A DNA stretch of 64,000 bases from Methylorubrum extorquens (GCF_024169925.1 NZ_JALJXF010000001.1:3044001-3108000), one strand, 5' to 3'; positions 47,973 through 57,372 are shown, counted from the stretch's first letter. Numbers and translations are program-made. Notes: generated by a model from the sequence alone, not told the origin.

Positions 47973-48670
47973 GGGGCTTCCACCCGCAGCCGGCCGTCGG
48001 CGAGCACCATGCGGCGTGCCTCGACGAGATCCATCAAACCGTAATCGTGGGTGGCGATCACCACCGAGGTGCCGAGCCGGTTCAGTTCCATGAACAGCCG
48101 CAGCAGGCGCCGGGCGAGGCTCGGATCGACGTTGCCGGTGGGCTCGTCGGCCAGCAGCAGTTCCGGCCGCGCGATCAGGGCCCGCGCGATCGCCGCGCGC
48201 TGCTTCTCGCCGCCCGACAGCAGCGGCGGCAGGACGTGCATGCGCTCGCCCAGGCCCACCCATCGCAGCAATTCGACGACCTCCGCCCGGTAGCTCGCCT
48301 CCGCCCGCTCCTGCACGCGCAGGGGCAGGGCCACGTTCTCGTAGGTCGTCAGGTGATCGAGCAGGCGGAAATCCTGGAATACCACGCCCATGCGGCGGCG
48401 CAGGCCCGTGAGTGCGTCGTTGGAGATGCCGCTCACCTCCCGGCCGAACACCGAGACGATGCCGCGGGTCGGGCGCACCGAGAGCAGGATCAGGCGCAGC
48501 AGCGTCGTCTTGCCCGCCCCTGACGGGCCGGTGAGGAATTGAAAGGAATGCGGCGCGATCTCGAAGCTCACATCGGACAGCACCTCCGACCCGAGGCCGT
48601 AGCGCATGCCGACGCTCTCGAACCGGACGACGGGCTCCTCCGCGCCGGACAGGAGGCTGCCCGTTTTCAT
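47969..48670 (-). CDS. ftsE: Cell-division ATP-binding protein FtsE
   Basis: Cytoplasmic ABC ATPase of the FtsEX complex. 233 residues: Walker A TGPSGAGKTTLLRL, Q-loop VVFQDFRLLDHLTT, signature LSGGEKQRAAIARAL, Walker B LLLADEPTGNVD, switch His in IATHDYGLM. ATG 48670 gives MKTGSLLSG; an upstream in-frame ATG (48742) is less likely. Divergent from the zinc-ribbon gene. Confidence 0.95.
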   Translation of the reverse strand: MKTGSLLSGAEEPVVRFESVGMRYGLGSEVLSDVSFEIAPHSFQFLTGPSGAGKTTLLRLILLSVRPTRGIVSVFGREVSGISNDALTGLRRRMGVVFQDFRLLDHLTTYENVALPLRVQERAEASYRAEVVELLRWVGLGERMHVLPPLLSGGEKQRAAIARALIARPELLLADEPTGNVDPSLARRLLRLFMELNRLGTSVVIATHDYGLMDLVEARRMVLADGRLRVEAP

Positions 48671-48839
48671 CCCAGCCGACAAGGCCCGCTCACTCCACGC
48701 TTCGCACGCGACACAGGCCCCCTGTGCCACACCCGGCTTCACCGCCGGTTAACCCTACTCGGGGACAACGTTTGTGTCCTTTTCGAGAGCGCGGCAACCC
48801 GCTGCCGGGACCTGACACCGACGCGGCTTAACCCATCCC

Positions 48840-49589
48840 ATGCTGATCGTCTGCCCGGCCTGCGCCAGCGAGTATCGTATCGATGCCGACCGCGTCGGCA
48901 CCAGCGGGCGCTCGGTGCGCTGCGCGGCCTGCCGCGAGACGTGGTTCATCTCGTCCGACGAGGTGGTGGCCGCGATGTTCGACGAGATGTCGGCGGCCGA
49001 GGAGCCCGGGACCAGCGCTCCGCCGGAGCCGGCGCCGAGGGCCGAGGCCCCGGCTGACGAACCGGTGCCACGCCCTCGGACGAGCCCCGCGAAGCCCGCC
49101 AAACGGGGCAAGCCAAAGCGCCCGGCCCGGCGGCTCTCCCCGGCGCTTGCTGCCGCTCTCGTCCTCGCCGCCTCCCTGCCGTTGGCGCTTCTCGGGCGCG
49201 CCAGCGTCGTGCGGGCGATGCCGCAGACGGCGGGGCTGTTCGCCCGCGTCGGCCTGCCGGTGAATTTGCGCGGCATCGATCTGACCGACATCGCCGCGTT
49301 TCAGGTCGCTGCCGACGGTAGCAACCCCGCCCGGCTCGTCGTGGAGGGGGACCTCGTGGCGGTTGCCCGAGACCGCGTCGTCGTGCCGGCGATCGAGGTC
49401 GAGGTCCGCGACGCCGGGGGCCAGTCGCTCTACCGCTGGACCGTTCCGGGACCGCGCGCAGCCCTGGAGTCCGGCGAACGGGCGCGGTTCAAGGCGAGCC
49501 TCTCGGCTCCCCCGGAGAAGGGTCGGCAGGTCGAGGTGCGCTTCTCGGACGAAGCCGCCGTCGGCGCGGGAGCCGGCGAGTCCCCTTAG
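48840..49589 (+). CDS. MJ0042-type zinc-ribbon membrane protein
   Basis: A 249-residue protein. The N-terminal 40 residues form an MJ0042 zinc ribbon with two Cys pairs (VCPACASEYRID and VRCAACRETWF). A Pro/Glu/Lys-rich linker leads to one membrane helix (ALAAALVLAASLPLALLGRA, about 101-120) and a periplasmic domain of the DUF3426 kind (RLVVEGDLVAVARDRVVVPA). ATG 48840. Divergent from ftsE and 186 bases upstream of hpt. Function unknown. Confidence 0.85.
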   Translation: MLIVCPACASEYRIDADRVGTSGRSVRCAACRETWFISSDEVVAAMFDEMSAAEEPGTSAPPEPAPRAEAPADEPVPRPRTSPAKPAKRGKPKRPARRLSPALAAALVLAASLPLALLGRASVVRAMPQTAGLFARVGLPVNLRGIDLTDIAAFQVAADGSNPARLVVEGDLVAVARDRVVVPAIEVEVRDAGGQSLYRWTVPGPRAALESGERARFKASLSAPPEKGRQVEVRFSDEAAVGAGAGESP

Positions 49590-49775
49590 AGCAATCCTGG
49601 GAAAGCCGTCGTCGCGCGCGGACTCACATCTGTGGATTGCGCCGATCCGGCAGCGGGCGCTTCGGCTGCGCGGGTCCGTAGCGCTGGCGGAGCCCGCTGC
49701 GCATGGTAAGGTGCAGCGTGGCGTGGCCGAGGGCGGTTCGCGCCGCAGAGATTCAGCGAAGACATCACGAGCCGC

Positions 49776-50345
49776 ATGAGCACCGCATCGAAACGCGTCC
49801 GTGTCCTGTTCGACGAGGCGGCGATCGCCAAGCGCAACGAAGAGTTGGCCGACGCGATCGTCGCGGCCAAGCCCGAGAACCTGCTCGTCGTCGCGGTGCT
49901 CAAGGGCAGCTTCATGTTCGCCGCCGACCTGCTGCGGTCGCTCCACCGGGCTGGGCTCTCGCCGCAGGTCGAGTTCGTGCATCTCTCCAGCTACCGAAAC
50001 TCTACCGTCTCCTCGGGCCAAGTCGAGATCCTGCGCGACGTTCAGAGCGAGGTGCGCGGCCGTGATGTGCTGCTGGTCGACGACATCCTCGAATCCGGCC
50101 GCACCGTCGTCTTCGCCAAGGATCTGTTGATGGCCCGCGGCGCCAAGCGCGTGCTGACCGCGGTGCTCTTGGAGAAGCCGGGCAAGCGTGCCGTGACGAT
50201 CGACGCGGATTTCGTCGGCTTCACCTGCCCGGACGTGTTCGTGGTCGGCTACGGCATGGATGCCGCCCACGCCTTCCGCCAGCTCCCCTTCGTCGGCTTG
50301 GTCGACTACGACAGCAGCGACGCGGATCTGTTCGGCGGCGCCTGA
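49776..50345 (+). CDS. hpt: Hypoxanthine phosphoribosyltransferase
   Basis: Purine salvage enzyme converting hypoxanthine (and often guanine) with PRPP to nucleotide monophosphates. 189 residues: RNEELADAIVAAKPENLLVV-type N-terminus, KGSFMFAADLLRSL, the PRPP loop DVLLVDDILESGRTVVF, and purine-binding DADFVGFTCPDVFVVGYGMD. ATG 49776 is standard. A hairpin overlaps the stop codon. Confidence 0.94.
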   Translation: MSTASKRVRVLFDEAAIAKRNEELADAIVAAKPENLLVVAVLKGSFMFAADLLRSLHRAGLSPQVEFVHLSSYRNSTVSSGQVEILRDVQSEVRGRDVLLVDDILESGRTVVFAKDLLMARGAKRVLTAVLLEKPGKRAVTIDADFVGFTCPDVFVVGYGMDAAHAFRQLPFVGLVDYDSSDADLFGGA

Positions 50346-50363
50346 CCGCCAATCCCGGTCAGG
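50341..50363 (+). terminator. Weak terminator hairpin after hpt
   Basis: An 8-base perfect stem (cctgaccg / cggtcagg) containing the hpt stop codon, followed by caaattcttg; T-rich but without a proper T tract. Confidence 0.35.
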
Positions 50364-50508
50364 CAAATTCTTGATAAGAACGCGATACTTGCTCGAAATC
50401 GGCCGCCGATGGAACTCTGTCGGCCTATGAGGCTTGACAGGCCGCGCTTCCCAGCGGTCACTCGGGCGCGACGATCCACATCGAAGGAACGGTAGAGGAC
50501 GCCCGACC

Positions 50509-50874
50509 ATGGCGCGCATCCTGCTCGTGGATGACGAGGATACGGTTCGCGGCTTCCTCAAGCGCGGACTGGAATTGGACGGTCACACCGTCGTCACGGC
50601 CATCGACGGCAGCGACGGTCTGGATCGCCTGTCGGAAGCCGGCGGCGGCTTCGACCTGATGTTGACCGATATCCGCATGCCGCTGATGGACGGCATCGCG
50701 CTGTCGCTCGCGGCCAAGCGCGATTATCCCGATCTCACGATCCTGCTGATGACGGGCTTTGCCGACCAGCGCGAGCGCGCCCGCGGCCTCGACGCCATCG
50801 TCACCGACGTGCTGACCAAGCCGTTTTCGCTCGCCGACCTGCGCTCCACGGTGATGCGGGCGCTGGCCGCGTAG
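50509..50874 (+). CDS. cpdR: Single-domain response regulator, CpdR-like
   Basis: A 121-residue receiver without an output domain: acidic ILLVDDEDTVRGF, phosphoacceptor Asp in LMLTDIRMPLMDG, LLMTGFADQRERARGL and Lys in VLTKPFSLADLRS. It most resembles CpdR, which in Caulobacter and Sinorhizobium controls ClpXP-dependent cell-cycle proteolysis, with similar length and the terminal LRALAA-like helix. Assignment to CpdR rather than another single receiver is moderate. ATG 50509. Confidence 0.85.
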   Translation: MARILLVDDEDTVRGFLKRGLELDGHTVVTAIDGSDGLDRLSEAGGGFDLMLTDIRMPLMDGIALSLAAKRDYPDLTILLMTGFADQRERARGLDAIVTDVLTKPFSLADLRSTVMRALAA

Positions 50875-50878
50875 CGCC

Positions 50879-51394
50879 TCAATTCATCTGCCAGATCGTG
50901 CCGTTGAGCAGGCAGGCGAAGGCCACCCAGGCGGCGTAGGGTACGAGCAGCCACGCTGCGGCCCGGTCGAAGCGCCACGACAGGCGGATCGTCCACAGGA
51001 TCATCACGAGCATGGCGATCGCGACGATCAGCGCGAGGCCGAGCTGGTGGGCGGCGAAGAAAACCGGTGTCCAGGCCGCATTGAGGACGAGTTGTGCACC
51101 GAAGGCGGCCAGCGCGAGCCACCACGCCTTCCGGGCCGGCCCTGGCACTGGGCGCGCGCCGAGCAGCCGCCAGAGCGAAACGGCGATCAAGGCGTAGAGG
51201 ACGGTCCAGGCCAGCGGAAACACCCAGTTCGGCGGGTTGAAGGCCGGCTTGCGGATCGTCGTGTACCACTCCTCGATATTGGAGCCGGTGGAGAGAGACC
51301 CCACCGCCGTCACCAAGACGACGGGGAGGATCGCGGCAGCGAGCCGTGGGATCGGCGGCAGGGCCGGCCGCTCGGGGATGTCCAGTGCGCTCAT
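50879..51394 (-). CDS. tspO: TspO/MBR family protein
   Basis: A 171-residue membrane protein with five helices and the TspO signature: NPPNWVFPLAWTVLYALIAV, WWLALAAFGAQLVLNAAWTP, VFFAAHQLGLALIVAIAMLV. TspO homologues bind porphyrins and, in photosynthetic alphaproteobacteria, modulate tetrapyrrole-linked gene expression; the role here is unknown. Convergent with the CpdR-like gene, ending 4 bases after it. Confidence 0.9.
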   Translation of the reverse strand: MSALDIPERPALPPIPRLAAAILPVVLVTAVGSLSTGSNIEEWYTTIRKPAFNPPNWVFPLAWTVLYALIAVSLWRLLGARPVPGPARKAWWLALAAFGAQLVLNAAWTPVFFAAHQLGLALIVAIAMLVMILWTIRLSWRFDRAAAWLLVPYAAWVAFACLLNGTIWQMN

Positions 51395-51473
51395 GCGCTG
51401 TGCAAAGCTCCGTCGCTCATTTCTCCGCCTTGCCCGGTCCTGCGGATTCGCTCAAGCCAACATCTCGACCCGA

Positions 51474-51576
51474 CCTCGATGATTGTCTCGGATCCGATAT
51501 CCAAGACGATCATCGAGGTTTGTGTTCTCGCATCACCCATTTTCCGAAGGCCGGTGGCCACCTTTCGGGACGACGC
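51474..51576. repeat. Interspersed repeat, copy C (both parts)
   Basis: Part 1 (51474-51518): arms cctcgatgattgtctcggat and atccaagacgatcatcgagg flanking the core ccgat. Part 2 (51530-51576): gcatcacc...ccgaaggccggtggcc...ctttcggg...cgacgc. Same orientation as copy A, between the tspO start and metC. Confidence 0.85.
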
Positions 51577-51594
51577 TCCATAGCGAGGAAGCCC

Positions 51595-52803
51595 ATGAGC
51601 CGGTCCAACGTGCCTTACGGCGATTCCGATGCAGCCTCCTCCGAGGCACTTTCGTCTGAGGAATGGCGCCCGGCGACGCTGGCCGCGCAGGCGCTCGGCC
51701 GGATCGATCCGGTGACGCGGGCGGTGGTGCCGCCGCTCCATCTCTCGACCACCTATCTGCGCGACCCCGACAACGCCTACCGCTCCGGTTTCATCTACGC
51801 CCGGCCCGACAACGCCACGACGCGCGAGGCGGAGGACGTGATCGCCGCGCTCGAACGGGCGGAAGCGGGCGCCCTGCTGTTCGGCTCCGGCATGGCCGCG
51901 GCGTCGACCGTGTTCTGCGCGCTGGAGCGCGGCGACCACGTGATCGCGCCCGAAGTCATGTACTGGGGGCTGCGTCGCTGGCTGCGGCAGGAGGCGCCGC
52001 GCCTCGATCTCGCGGTCGATTTCGTTCCGATGGAGGATCCCGAGGCCGTGCGGGCCGCGATCCGGCCCGGCCAAACCCGGCTCGTCTGGATCGAGACGCC
52101 GGGCAACCCGCTCTGCACGGTCACCGACATCGCTCGAATCGCCGAGATCGCCCACGCCGCCGGGGCGCGGGTCGCCGTCGACTCGACCGCCGCGAGCCCG
52201 ATCCTCACCCGGCCGCTGACGCTCGGGGCCGACATCGTGATGCATTCGGCCACCAAGATCCTGAACGGCCATTCCGATGTGGTGGCCGGCGTCCTGGCCG
52301 GGGCGCGCAAGGATGCCTTCTGGGATCGTCTCGTGGCGATCCGCGGCGGCTGGGGCGCGATCCTCGGCCCGTTCGAGGCCTATCTGCTGATGCGGGGTCT
52401 GCGCACCCTGCCCCTGCGCGCCGCCGCCCAAAGCGCCGGGGCGCTTCATCTCGCGCAGCGGCTCGCCGCGCATCCGCTCGTGAGCGCGGTGCTCTATCCG
52501 GGGCTGCCCGAGCATCCCGGCCACGCGGTTGCCGCGCGGCAGATGCAGGGCGGGTTCGGCTACATGCTCTCGATCCGCGCGGCTGGCGGCGAGGCGGCGG
52601 CGATCGAGACCGCCGCGCGGGTGACACTCTGGAAGCGGGCGACCTCGCTCGGCGGCGTGGAGAGCCTCATCGAACACCGCGCCTCGGTGGAGGGGCCGGG
52701 TACCCCCTGCCCGCCCGACCTGTTGCGCCTCTCCGTCGGCATCGAGGATCCGGACGACCTGCTTCGCGATCTCGACGCGGCTCTGACGGGCGCGCGAGTC
52801 TGA
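51595..52803 (+). CDS. metC: Cystathionine beta-lyase (Cys/Met metabolism PLP enzyme)
   Basis: A 402-residue PLP enzyme of the Cys/Met metabolism family, most like cystathionine beta-lyase, which makes homocysteine for methionine. Landmarks: YARPDNATTREAEDVIAALE, GSGMAAASTVFCAL (phosphate-binding), VAVDSTAASPILTRPLTLGA, and the Schiff-base Lys in IVMHSATKILNGHSD. Residues that separate MetC from MetB cannot be judged with certainty by eye. AGGA precedes ATG 51595; a repeat copy lies just upstream. Confidence 0.88.
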   Translation: MSRSNVPYGDSDAASSEALSSEEWRPATLAAQALGRIDPVTRAVVPPLHLSTTYLRDPDNAYRSGFIYARPDNATTREAEDVIAALERAEAGALLFGSGMAAASTVFCALERGDHVIAPEVMYWGLRRWLRQEAPRLDLAVDFVPMEDPEAVRAAIRPGQTRLVWIETPGNPLCTVTDIARIAEIAHAAGARVAVDSTAASPILTRPLTLGADIVMHSATKILNGHSDVVAGVLAGARKDAFWDRLVAIRGGWGAILGPFEAYLLMRGLRTLPLRAAAQSAGALHLAQRLAAHPLVSAVLYPGLPEHPGHAVAARQMQGGFGYMLSIRAAGGEAAAIETAARVTLWKRATSLGGVESLIEHRASVEGPGTPCPPDLLRLSVGIEDPDDLLRDLDAALTGARV

Positions 52804-52918
52804 CCGGCGCATTTGGGCCGACCGGCTGACGCCTTGATCGAATTTTGTGGAAGGTGCGTGGCCGTTGCGGGGCTCCGTGCGTTGTCGGGCGATGAGCCCC
52901 ACCGGGACGCGACCCGTC

Positions 52919-53383
52919 ATGATGAACCGTACGCTTTTCCTCCTCGCCGCCTTCTCCCTCGGCCTCGTCTGCGGCACAGCGCAGGCCGAGGACGGACCGC
53001 CGAAGCTCGACGTCGAATCGACCTGCCAATCGGCACAGCGGGTGCAGAAGACGCTCAGCGACAACGCCAATGCCGATGCCTGCCTCAATTCCGAGCGCGG
53101 CGCCGAGCGGGATCTGAAGGAGCGCTGGAGCCAATTTCCGGCTCCGGCCAAGACGCAGTGCTCGCAGCAATTCCAGGCGGGCGGCTTCCCGTCCTACGTG
53201 GAACTGCTGACCTGCCTCGAACTGGCGAGCGGCACGGTCCCGTCGGAGCCCGCCCTCGACTCGACGGCCAAGTCTGATGTCGGCGGTGGGACGAGCGGCG
53301 GCAGGAAGGGGGGGAGCGCACTCACCCGTGAACCTGCGCCCACCCAGCGCACCAATCCGATCGAGGTGCTCGAGGGCAAGTAG
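52919..53383 (+). CDS. Exported hypothetical protein, 154 aa
   Basis: Not recognised. Signal peptide MMNRTLFLLAAFSLGLVCGT (cleavage near AQA-EDG), then a compact four-Cys domain (STCQSAQRV, DACLNSERG, TQCSQQF, LLTCLELAS) with helical spacing and a Gly/Lys/Pro-rich disordered tail. Probably a disulfide-bonded periplasmic protein. ATG 52919; the second Met (52922) is possible. Confidence 0.75.
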   Translation: MMNRTLFLLAAFSLGLVCGTAQAEDGPPKLDVESTCQSAQRVQKTLSDNANADACLNSERGAERDLKERWSQFPAPAKTQCSQQFQAGGFPSYVELLTCLELASGTVPSEPALDSTAKSDVGGGTSGGRKGGSALTREPAPTQRTNPIEVLEGK

Positions 53384-53462
53384 CCCGGCGGTTCATCGGT
53401 GGGCACGTTCTCGGCTTGCGAAAGAGCGATTGATCGCTTTCGGGGCGTGCAGACAGGCAGAG

Positions 53463-53547
53463 GAGGCGTCGCCGGAGCGAAGGTGAGGGGGCGGTTTCGG
53501 AGGAGAGTCTTCCGGTCAGGCCCCTCACCTTCGGCTGCCGCCTCGCC
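53463..53547. repeat. Inverted repeat element with GC hairpins
   Basis: Perfect 13-base arms cgaaggtgagggg (53478-53490) and cccctcaccttcg (53521-53533), extended imperfectly outward by gaggcg/cgcctc. A second hairpin follows (53578-53598, ctctccgcg / gcggggagag). Together they fill most of the 291-base gap between two convergent genes; no gene is seen there. Confidence 0.7.
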
Positions 53548-53674
53548 ACGCTCCCCAAAGAGGGGGAGACATGGCCCACTCTCCGCGTGCGGGGAGAGGG
53601 GAATCGGGGGCTTCCAAAGAGATCAGCCGGAACCCGCATGACGCCGAACCGGAATCCGCTCCGGCGCCGAAGGC

Positions 53675-55606
53675 TCAGCGCAGGGTCTGCGCGCCCGCCT
53701 CGTCGATGGTGACGGGGAGCCAAGGGGACGGCGCGGCGGTGATCGCGGCCGGCTCGGCACCGGCGGTGCGGCTCTGGTGCAGTTCGAGCAGTTCAGGGGC
53801 CGGGCGCGTGTCGTCCTCGGTGAGGAAAAGGCCAAGCGCCTTCGAGCCGAGGCCGAGGCGGGTGCTGCTGGTGAACACGCTCTGGAGCGGGCTCGTCAGC
53901 AGAGCGAGGGCGACCGGCGCCATCCACAAGGCGAGCCAGGAACTTCCGAAGGCGAGCAGCACCGCGAGCGCCCCACCCGCCGCGACCGCGTCGCTCTGGA
54001 GGCGGAACGCCTCTCGCCATGGCACGCTGCGGTCGTCGCGCGATTGCGTGTCCCAGCGAACCACCCGCCCGAACAGCGTCGTCAACACGGCGCCCGCCGC
54101 GAACAGCGCCATCACCGGCCAGAGCAGCACCCAGATCGCTTGTTCGAGCGCGGCGCTCAAGAGCAGCGAGCGGGTGCCGCCGAAATCCGCCCGGCGCCGG
54201 GCCGAGGCGAGGACGTAGCCAAGACTCAGCAGCTTCGGCATCGCCATCACGGCGATGATAAGGGCGGCGAGCGCGAAGGCCGCCGCATGGCCGCCGTCGA
54301 GGCCGTAGCCGATCAGCCCGAGTTCACCCGAGCGCACCGCCTGCCACGTGCCGAGCGCCAGGAAGGCAATCCAGAGCGGGTAGACGCAGTAGCCGAGGAT
54401 GCCGACGCCCAGATGCCAGCGGCTCGCGCCGAGCAGTCCCTTCATCGGCAGCACGCGGATGTGCTGCAGGTTGCCCTGGCACCAGCGCCGCTCGCGCCCG
54501 AGCAGGTCGATGAGGTTGGTTGGCATCTCCTCCCAGGTGCCGCCCATCTCCGGCAGCAGGCGCACCTCCCAGCCGGCGCGGCGCAGCAGCGCCCCTTCGA
54601 CGATGTCGTGGCAGAGGATCTCGCCGCCCAGCGGCGGCTTGCCGGAGAGGACCGGGAGTTCGGCGTTGTTGGCGAACGCCTCGATGCGCAGGATCGCGTT
54701 GTGGCCCCAGTAGGAGCCGTCCGGCCCCTGCCACGTCTCGAGGCAGCGCAGCGAGAGCGGCGCGTAGAGGCGCACGGCGAATTGCTGGATGCGCGCAAAC
54801 AGCGTGTCGCGGCCGGCGGCGTAGGAGACGGTCTGGATCAGGCCGGTGCGCGGGTTCTCCTCCATCAGCCGGGCGAGGCGGCGCATGGCGGCGCCGGTCA
54901 TCAGGCTATCGGCATCGAGCACGATCATGAAATCGTATTCGTGCCCGTAGGTGGCGCAGAACTCGGCGATGTTTCCCGCCTTGCGGCCGGAATTGTCGGC
55001 GCGGCGGCGGTAGCGGATGCGCGGCATGCCGCGGCCCTCGCGCCGGCTCCAGGCCTGGATGCGGGTGAATTCATGCTCCTCGACCGCGCTGATCGCGCCC
55101 TCGCGGGTATCGGAGAGGACGAAGATGTCGATGTCCGAACCATCCCCGCCCTCGCGCTGGAGCGAGCGGGCCATGACCCGGATCGCCGAGAACACCGCGA
55201 GCGGATCCTCGGCATGGATCGCCACCACCGCCGCCGTTCGGCTGAGGCCGGTGGGACGGGTCGAGATCGTCGCGGCCCGGCGCTCCAGCGCGGACAAGGC
55301 GCGCTCGCCCATCAGCGCGGCGATGAGGCCGTAGAGATACTGCCACGCGGTGAAGGACTGCCACGCCATCAGCACGACGAAGAGCCCAAGCACGGCGCGC
55401 CCGAGCCACGTTTCCGGCACGCCGTAGGCTGCGAGCGCCAGGGCGGCGATGCTGGCGGCGATGGCCAGCGTCGGCCCGGCCAGCGCGAGGCGGCGCAGGC
55501 GGAACGAGGCCGGCGGCGGCACGGGGCCCGCACCCCTCGGGCGGGCTTCACCCCCGGCCCCCGTCTCGACGGAGCGTTCAGCCTGCGGCAAGTCTGGGCT
55601 GGACAT
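53675..55606 (-). CDS. opgH: Osmoregulated periplasmic glucan glucosyltransferase (OpgH/MdoH)
   Basis: A 643-residue membrane glucosyltransferase making the glucan backbone from UDP-glucose. GT2 domain between N- and C-terminal helices: VVAIHAEDPLAVFSAIRVMA, IFVLSDTREGAISAVEEHEF, catalytic VLDADSLMTGAAMRRL, ILCHDIVEGALLRRAGWEVR (acceptor region), and Q-x2-R-W-like RERRWCQGNLQH. ATG 55606 gives a Pro-rich cytoplasmic N-terminus. It is divergent from opgG/D instead of following it as in E. coli mdoGH. Confidence 0.93.
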   Translation of the reverse strand: MSSPDLPQAERSVETGAGGEARPRGAGPVPPPASFRLRRLALAGPTLAIAASIAALALAAYGVPETWLGRAVLGLFVVLMAWQSFTAWQYLYGLIAALMGERALSALERRAATISTRPTGLSRTAAVVAIHAEDPLAVFSAIRVMARSLQREGGDGSDIDIFVLSDTREGAISAVEEHEFTRIQAWSRREGRGMPRIRYRRRADNSGRKAGNIAEFCATYGHEYDFMIVLDADSLMTGAAMRRLARLMEENPRTGLIQTVSYAAGRDTLFARIQQFAVRLYAPLSLRCLETWQGPDGSYWGHNAILRIEAFANNAELPVLSGKPPLGGEILCHDIVEGALLRRAGWEVRLLPEMGGTWEEMPTNLIDLLGRERRWCQGNLQHIRVLPMKGLLGASRWHLGVGILGYCVYPLWIAFLALGTWQAVRSGELGLIGYGLDGGHAAAFALAALIIAVMAMPKLLSLGYVLASARRRADFGGTRSLLLSAALEQAIWVLLWPVMALFAAGAVLTTLFGRVVRWDTQSRDDRSVPWREAFRLQSDAVAAGGALAVLLAFGSSWLALWMAPVALALLTSPLQSVFTSSTRLGLGSKALGLFLTEDDTRPAPELLELHQSRTAGAEPAAITAAPSPWLPVTIDEAGAQTLR

Positions 55607-55640
55607 GATCGGCGTCGACACTCGCGGGAGGGATGAACGG

Positions 55641-57305
55641 ATGGCAGGACCATCGGACGCGGACAACGCGGCGCCCGAAGAAATCGACGTTTCGCGGCGC
55701 GCCATCGTCCGTGGCGCTTGTCACAGTGCTCTTGCCGGTTCGGCCGGCTTGGGGATTTTTGGCCTTTTCGACCTGAATGCCGCCCGAACGATGGCTCAGC
55801 CGTTGAAAAACGCACCAACTGACACGCATCCGGTCACCTTCGAGGCCGTGGCGGAACGGGCCGAGCGGCTGGCGGCGCAGGTTTATGCTCCGCAGAGCAG
55901 CCCGTTGCCGCCGGAGCTGGCCGCGCTCGACTACGACGCCTTCCAGGCGATCCGCGTCCGGCCCCAGGCGACGGTCGCGCTCGGGCCCCGCTTCTCGATG
56001 CAGCCGTTCCACCGCGGCAACCTACACGCCAAGCGGGTGGAAATCGTCCTGCAATCACCCCAGGGCGTGCGCCCCTTCGGCTACGATCCGGACCTGTTCG
56101 ATCTCGGGCCGGCCTTGCAGGGCCGACGCTATCCGGCCTCGCTGGGCTATGCGGGCTTTCGCATCGCTCACGGCTTCGACGCGAGCCGGCCGCAGGCCCA
56201 CGAGGAGTTTCTCGTCTTCCTCGGCGCCTCCTATTTCCGCATCCGCGGCCGGGGGCAGATCTACGGCCTCTCGGCCCGCGGCATCGCCGTGAACACGGGA
56301 TTGCGGCAGGGCGAGGAGTTTCCCGATTTCACGGGCTTCTGGATCGAGGAGCCGCAGGGCGACGCAGCGTCGATCACGATCTTCGCCCTGCTCGACGGTC
56401 CGAGCCTGACCGGCGCCTATCGCTTTGTCGTCACGCCGGGCGATCCGTCCGCCGTCGCGGTCGAAGCCGCGCTGTTCCCGCGCCGGCCGATCGCGGCGCT
56501 GGGTCTGGCGCCGCTCACCAGCATGTTCTTGTTCGGTGAGAACGGGCCGGGCGTGCACGGCGCCGAACCGTTCGACGATTTCCGCCCGCAGGTGCACGAT
56601 TCGGACGGGCTCTTGGTGCAGACGCCCGGCGACCGGCTGTGGCGGCCCCTCGTCAACGGCCGGCCGGCGCCGCAGATCTCAGCCTTCCGCGCCGCCCCGC
56701 TCGACGGGTTCGGGCTGCTTCAGCGGGAACGCCACTTCGCCGCCTATCTCGACGTGCAGGCGCAGCACGAGGACCGGCCGGGCCTGTGGGTGACGCCGCA
56801 GGGCGGCTTCGGCGCAGGCGCGGTGCGGCTGTTCGAGATCCCCTCGCGCACGGAGGCGACCGACAACATCGTCGCCGCCTTCGTGCCGGAGGCGTCCGTG
56901 GAGGCGGGTAAGCCGCTACGGCTCGCCTATTCTCTCGTCACGGTTGGCGCCGAGCCGGCGCCGGCCCTCGCGCCGCCACTCGCCCGCGTGGTCTCGACCC
57001 GCGTCGGTTCGGCCGAGCGGCTGCGCCCGACCGATCCGCCCTCGCCGCGGCGGCGCCTCTACGCCATCGACTTCGAGGGGCCGGGCCTGCCCGACGACCC
57101 GAAGGCGGACATCGACGTGGTACTCTCGGCGAGCGCGGGCACGCTGGTCGAGCCCTATGCCGAGCGGGTGCCGCAGACCGGTGGATGGCGCCTCTACGTC
57201 GAGTTCCGGCCGCCCAATCCGTGGCCCTCAGGCGACGTCGTCCTGCGCGCCCGCCTCTCGCATGCCGGACGCGTCATCACCGAGACCTGGGACGCCATCG
57301 CCTGA
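55641..57305 (+). CDS. opgG: Glucan biosynthesis protein OpgG/OpgD
   Basis: A 554-residue periplasmic glucan biosynthesis protein. A twin-arginine segment (SRRAIVRGACHSALAGSAG) followed by hydrophobic residues indicates Tat export, as known for OpgD; the family domain starts at about 70 (VTFEAVAERAERLAAQVYAP) and continues with LDYDAFQAIRVRPQATVALG, GASYFRIRGRGQIYGLSARG, and RDFQ-type RHFAAYLDVQAQ. OpgG and OpgD are hard to separate; the Tat signal leans to OpgD. GGAGGG upstream supports ATG 55641; ATG 55605 would overlap the opgH start. Confidence 0.9.
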   Translation: MAGPSDADNAAPEEIDVSRRAIVRGACHSALAGSAGLGIFGLFDLNAARTMAQPLKNAPTDTHPVTFEAVAERAERLAAQVYAPQSSPLPPELAALDYDAFQAIRVRPQATVALGPRFSMQPFHRGNLHAKRVEIVLQSPQGVRPFGYDPDLFDLGPALQGRRYPASLGYAGFRIAHGFDASRPQAHEEFLVFLGASYFRIRGRGQIYGLSARGIAVNTGLRQGEEFPDFTGFWIEEPQGDAASITIFALLDGPSLTGAYRFVVTPGDPSAVAVEAALFPRRPIAALGLAPLTSMFLFGENGPGVHGAEPFDDFRPQVHDSDGLLVQTPGDRLWRPLVNGRPAPQISAFRAAPLDGFGLLQRERHFAAYLDVQAQHEDRPGLWVTPQGGFGAGAVRLFEIPSRTEATDNIVAAFVPEASVEAGKPLRLAYSLVTVGAEPAPALAPPLARVVSTRVGSAERLRPTDPPSPRRRLYAIDFEGPGLPDDPKADIDVVLSASAGTLVEPYAERVPQTGGWRLYVEFRPPNPWPSGDVVLRARLSHAGRVITETWDAIA

Positions 57306-57372
57306 CGCGGATGAACTGGCAGGGTCGCCGGCCGTTAACGGGGCACCAGCACGTCCGAACCCGGAGTCACGG

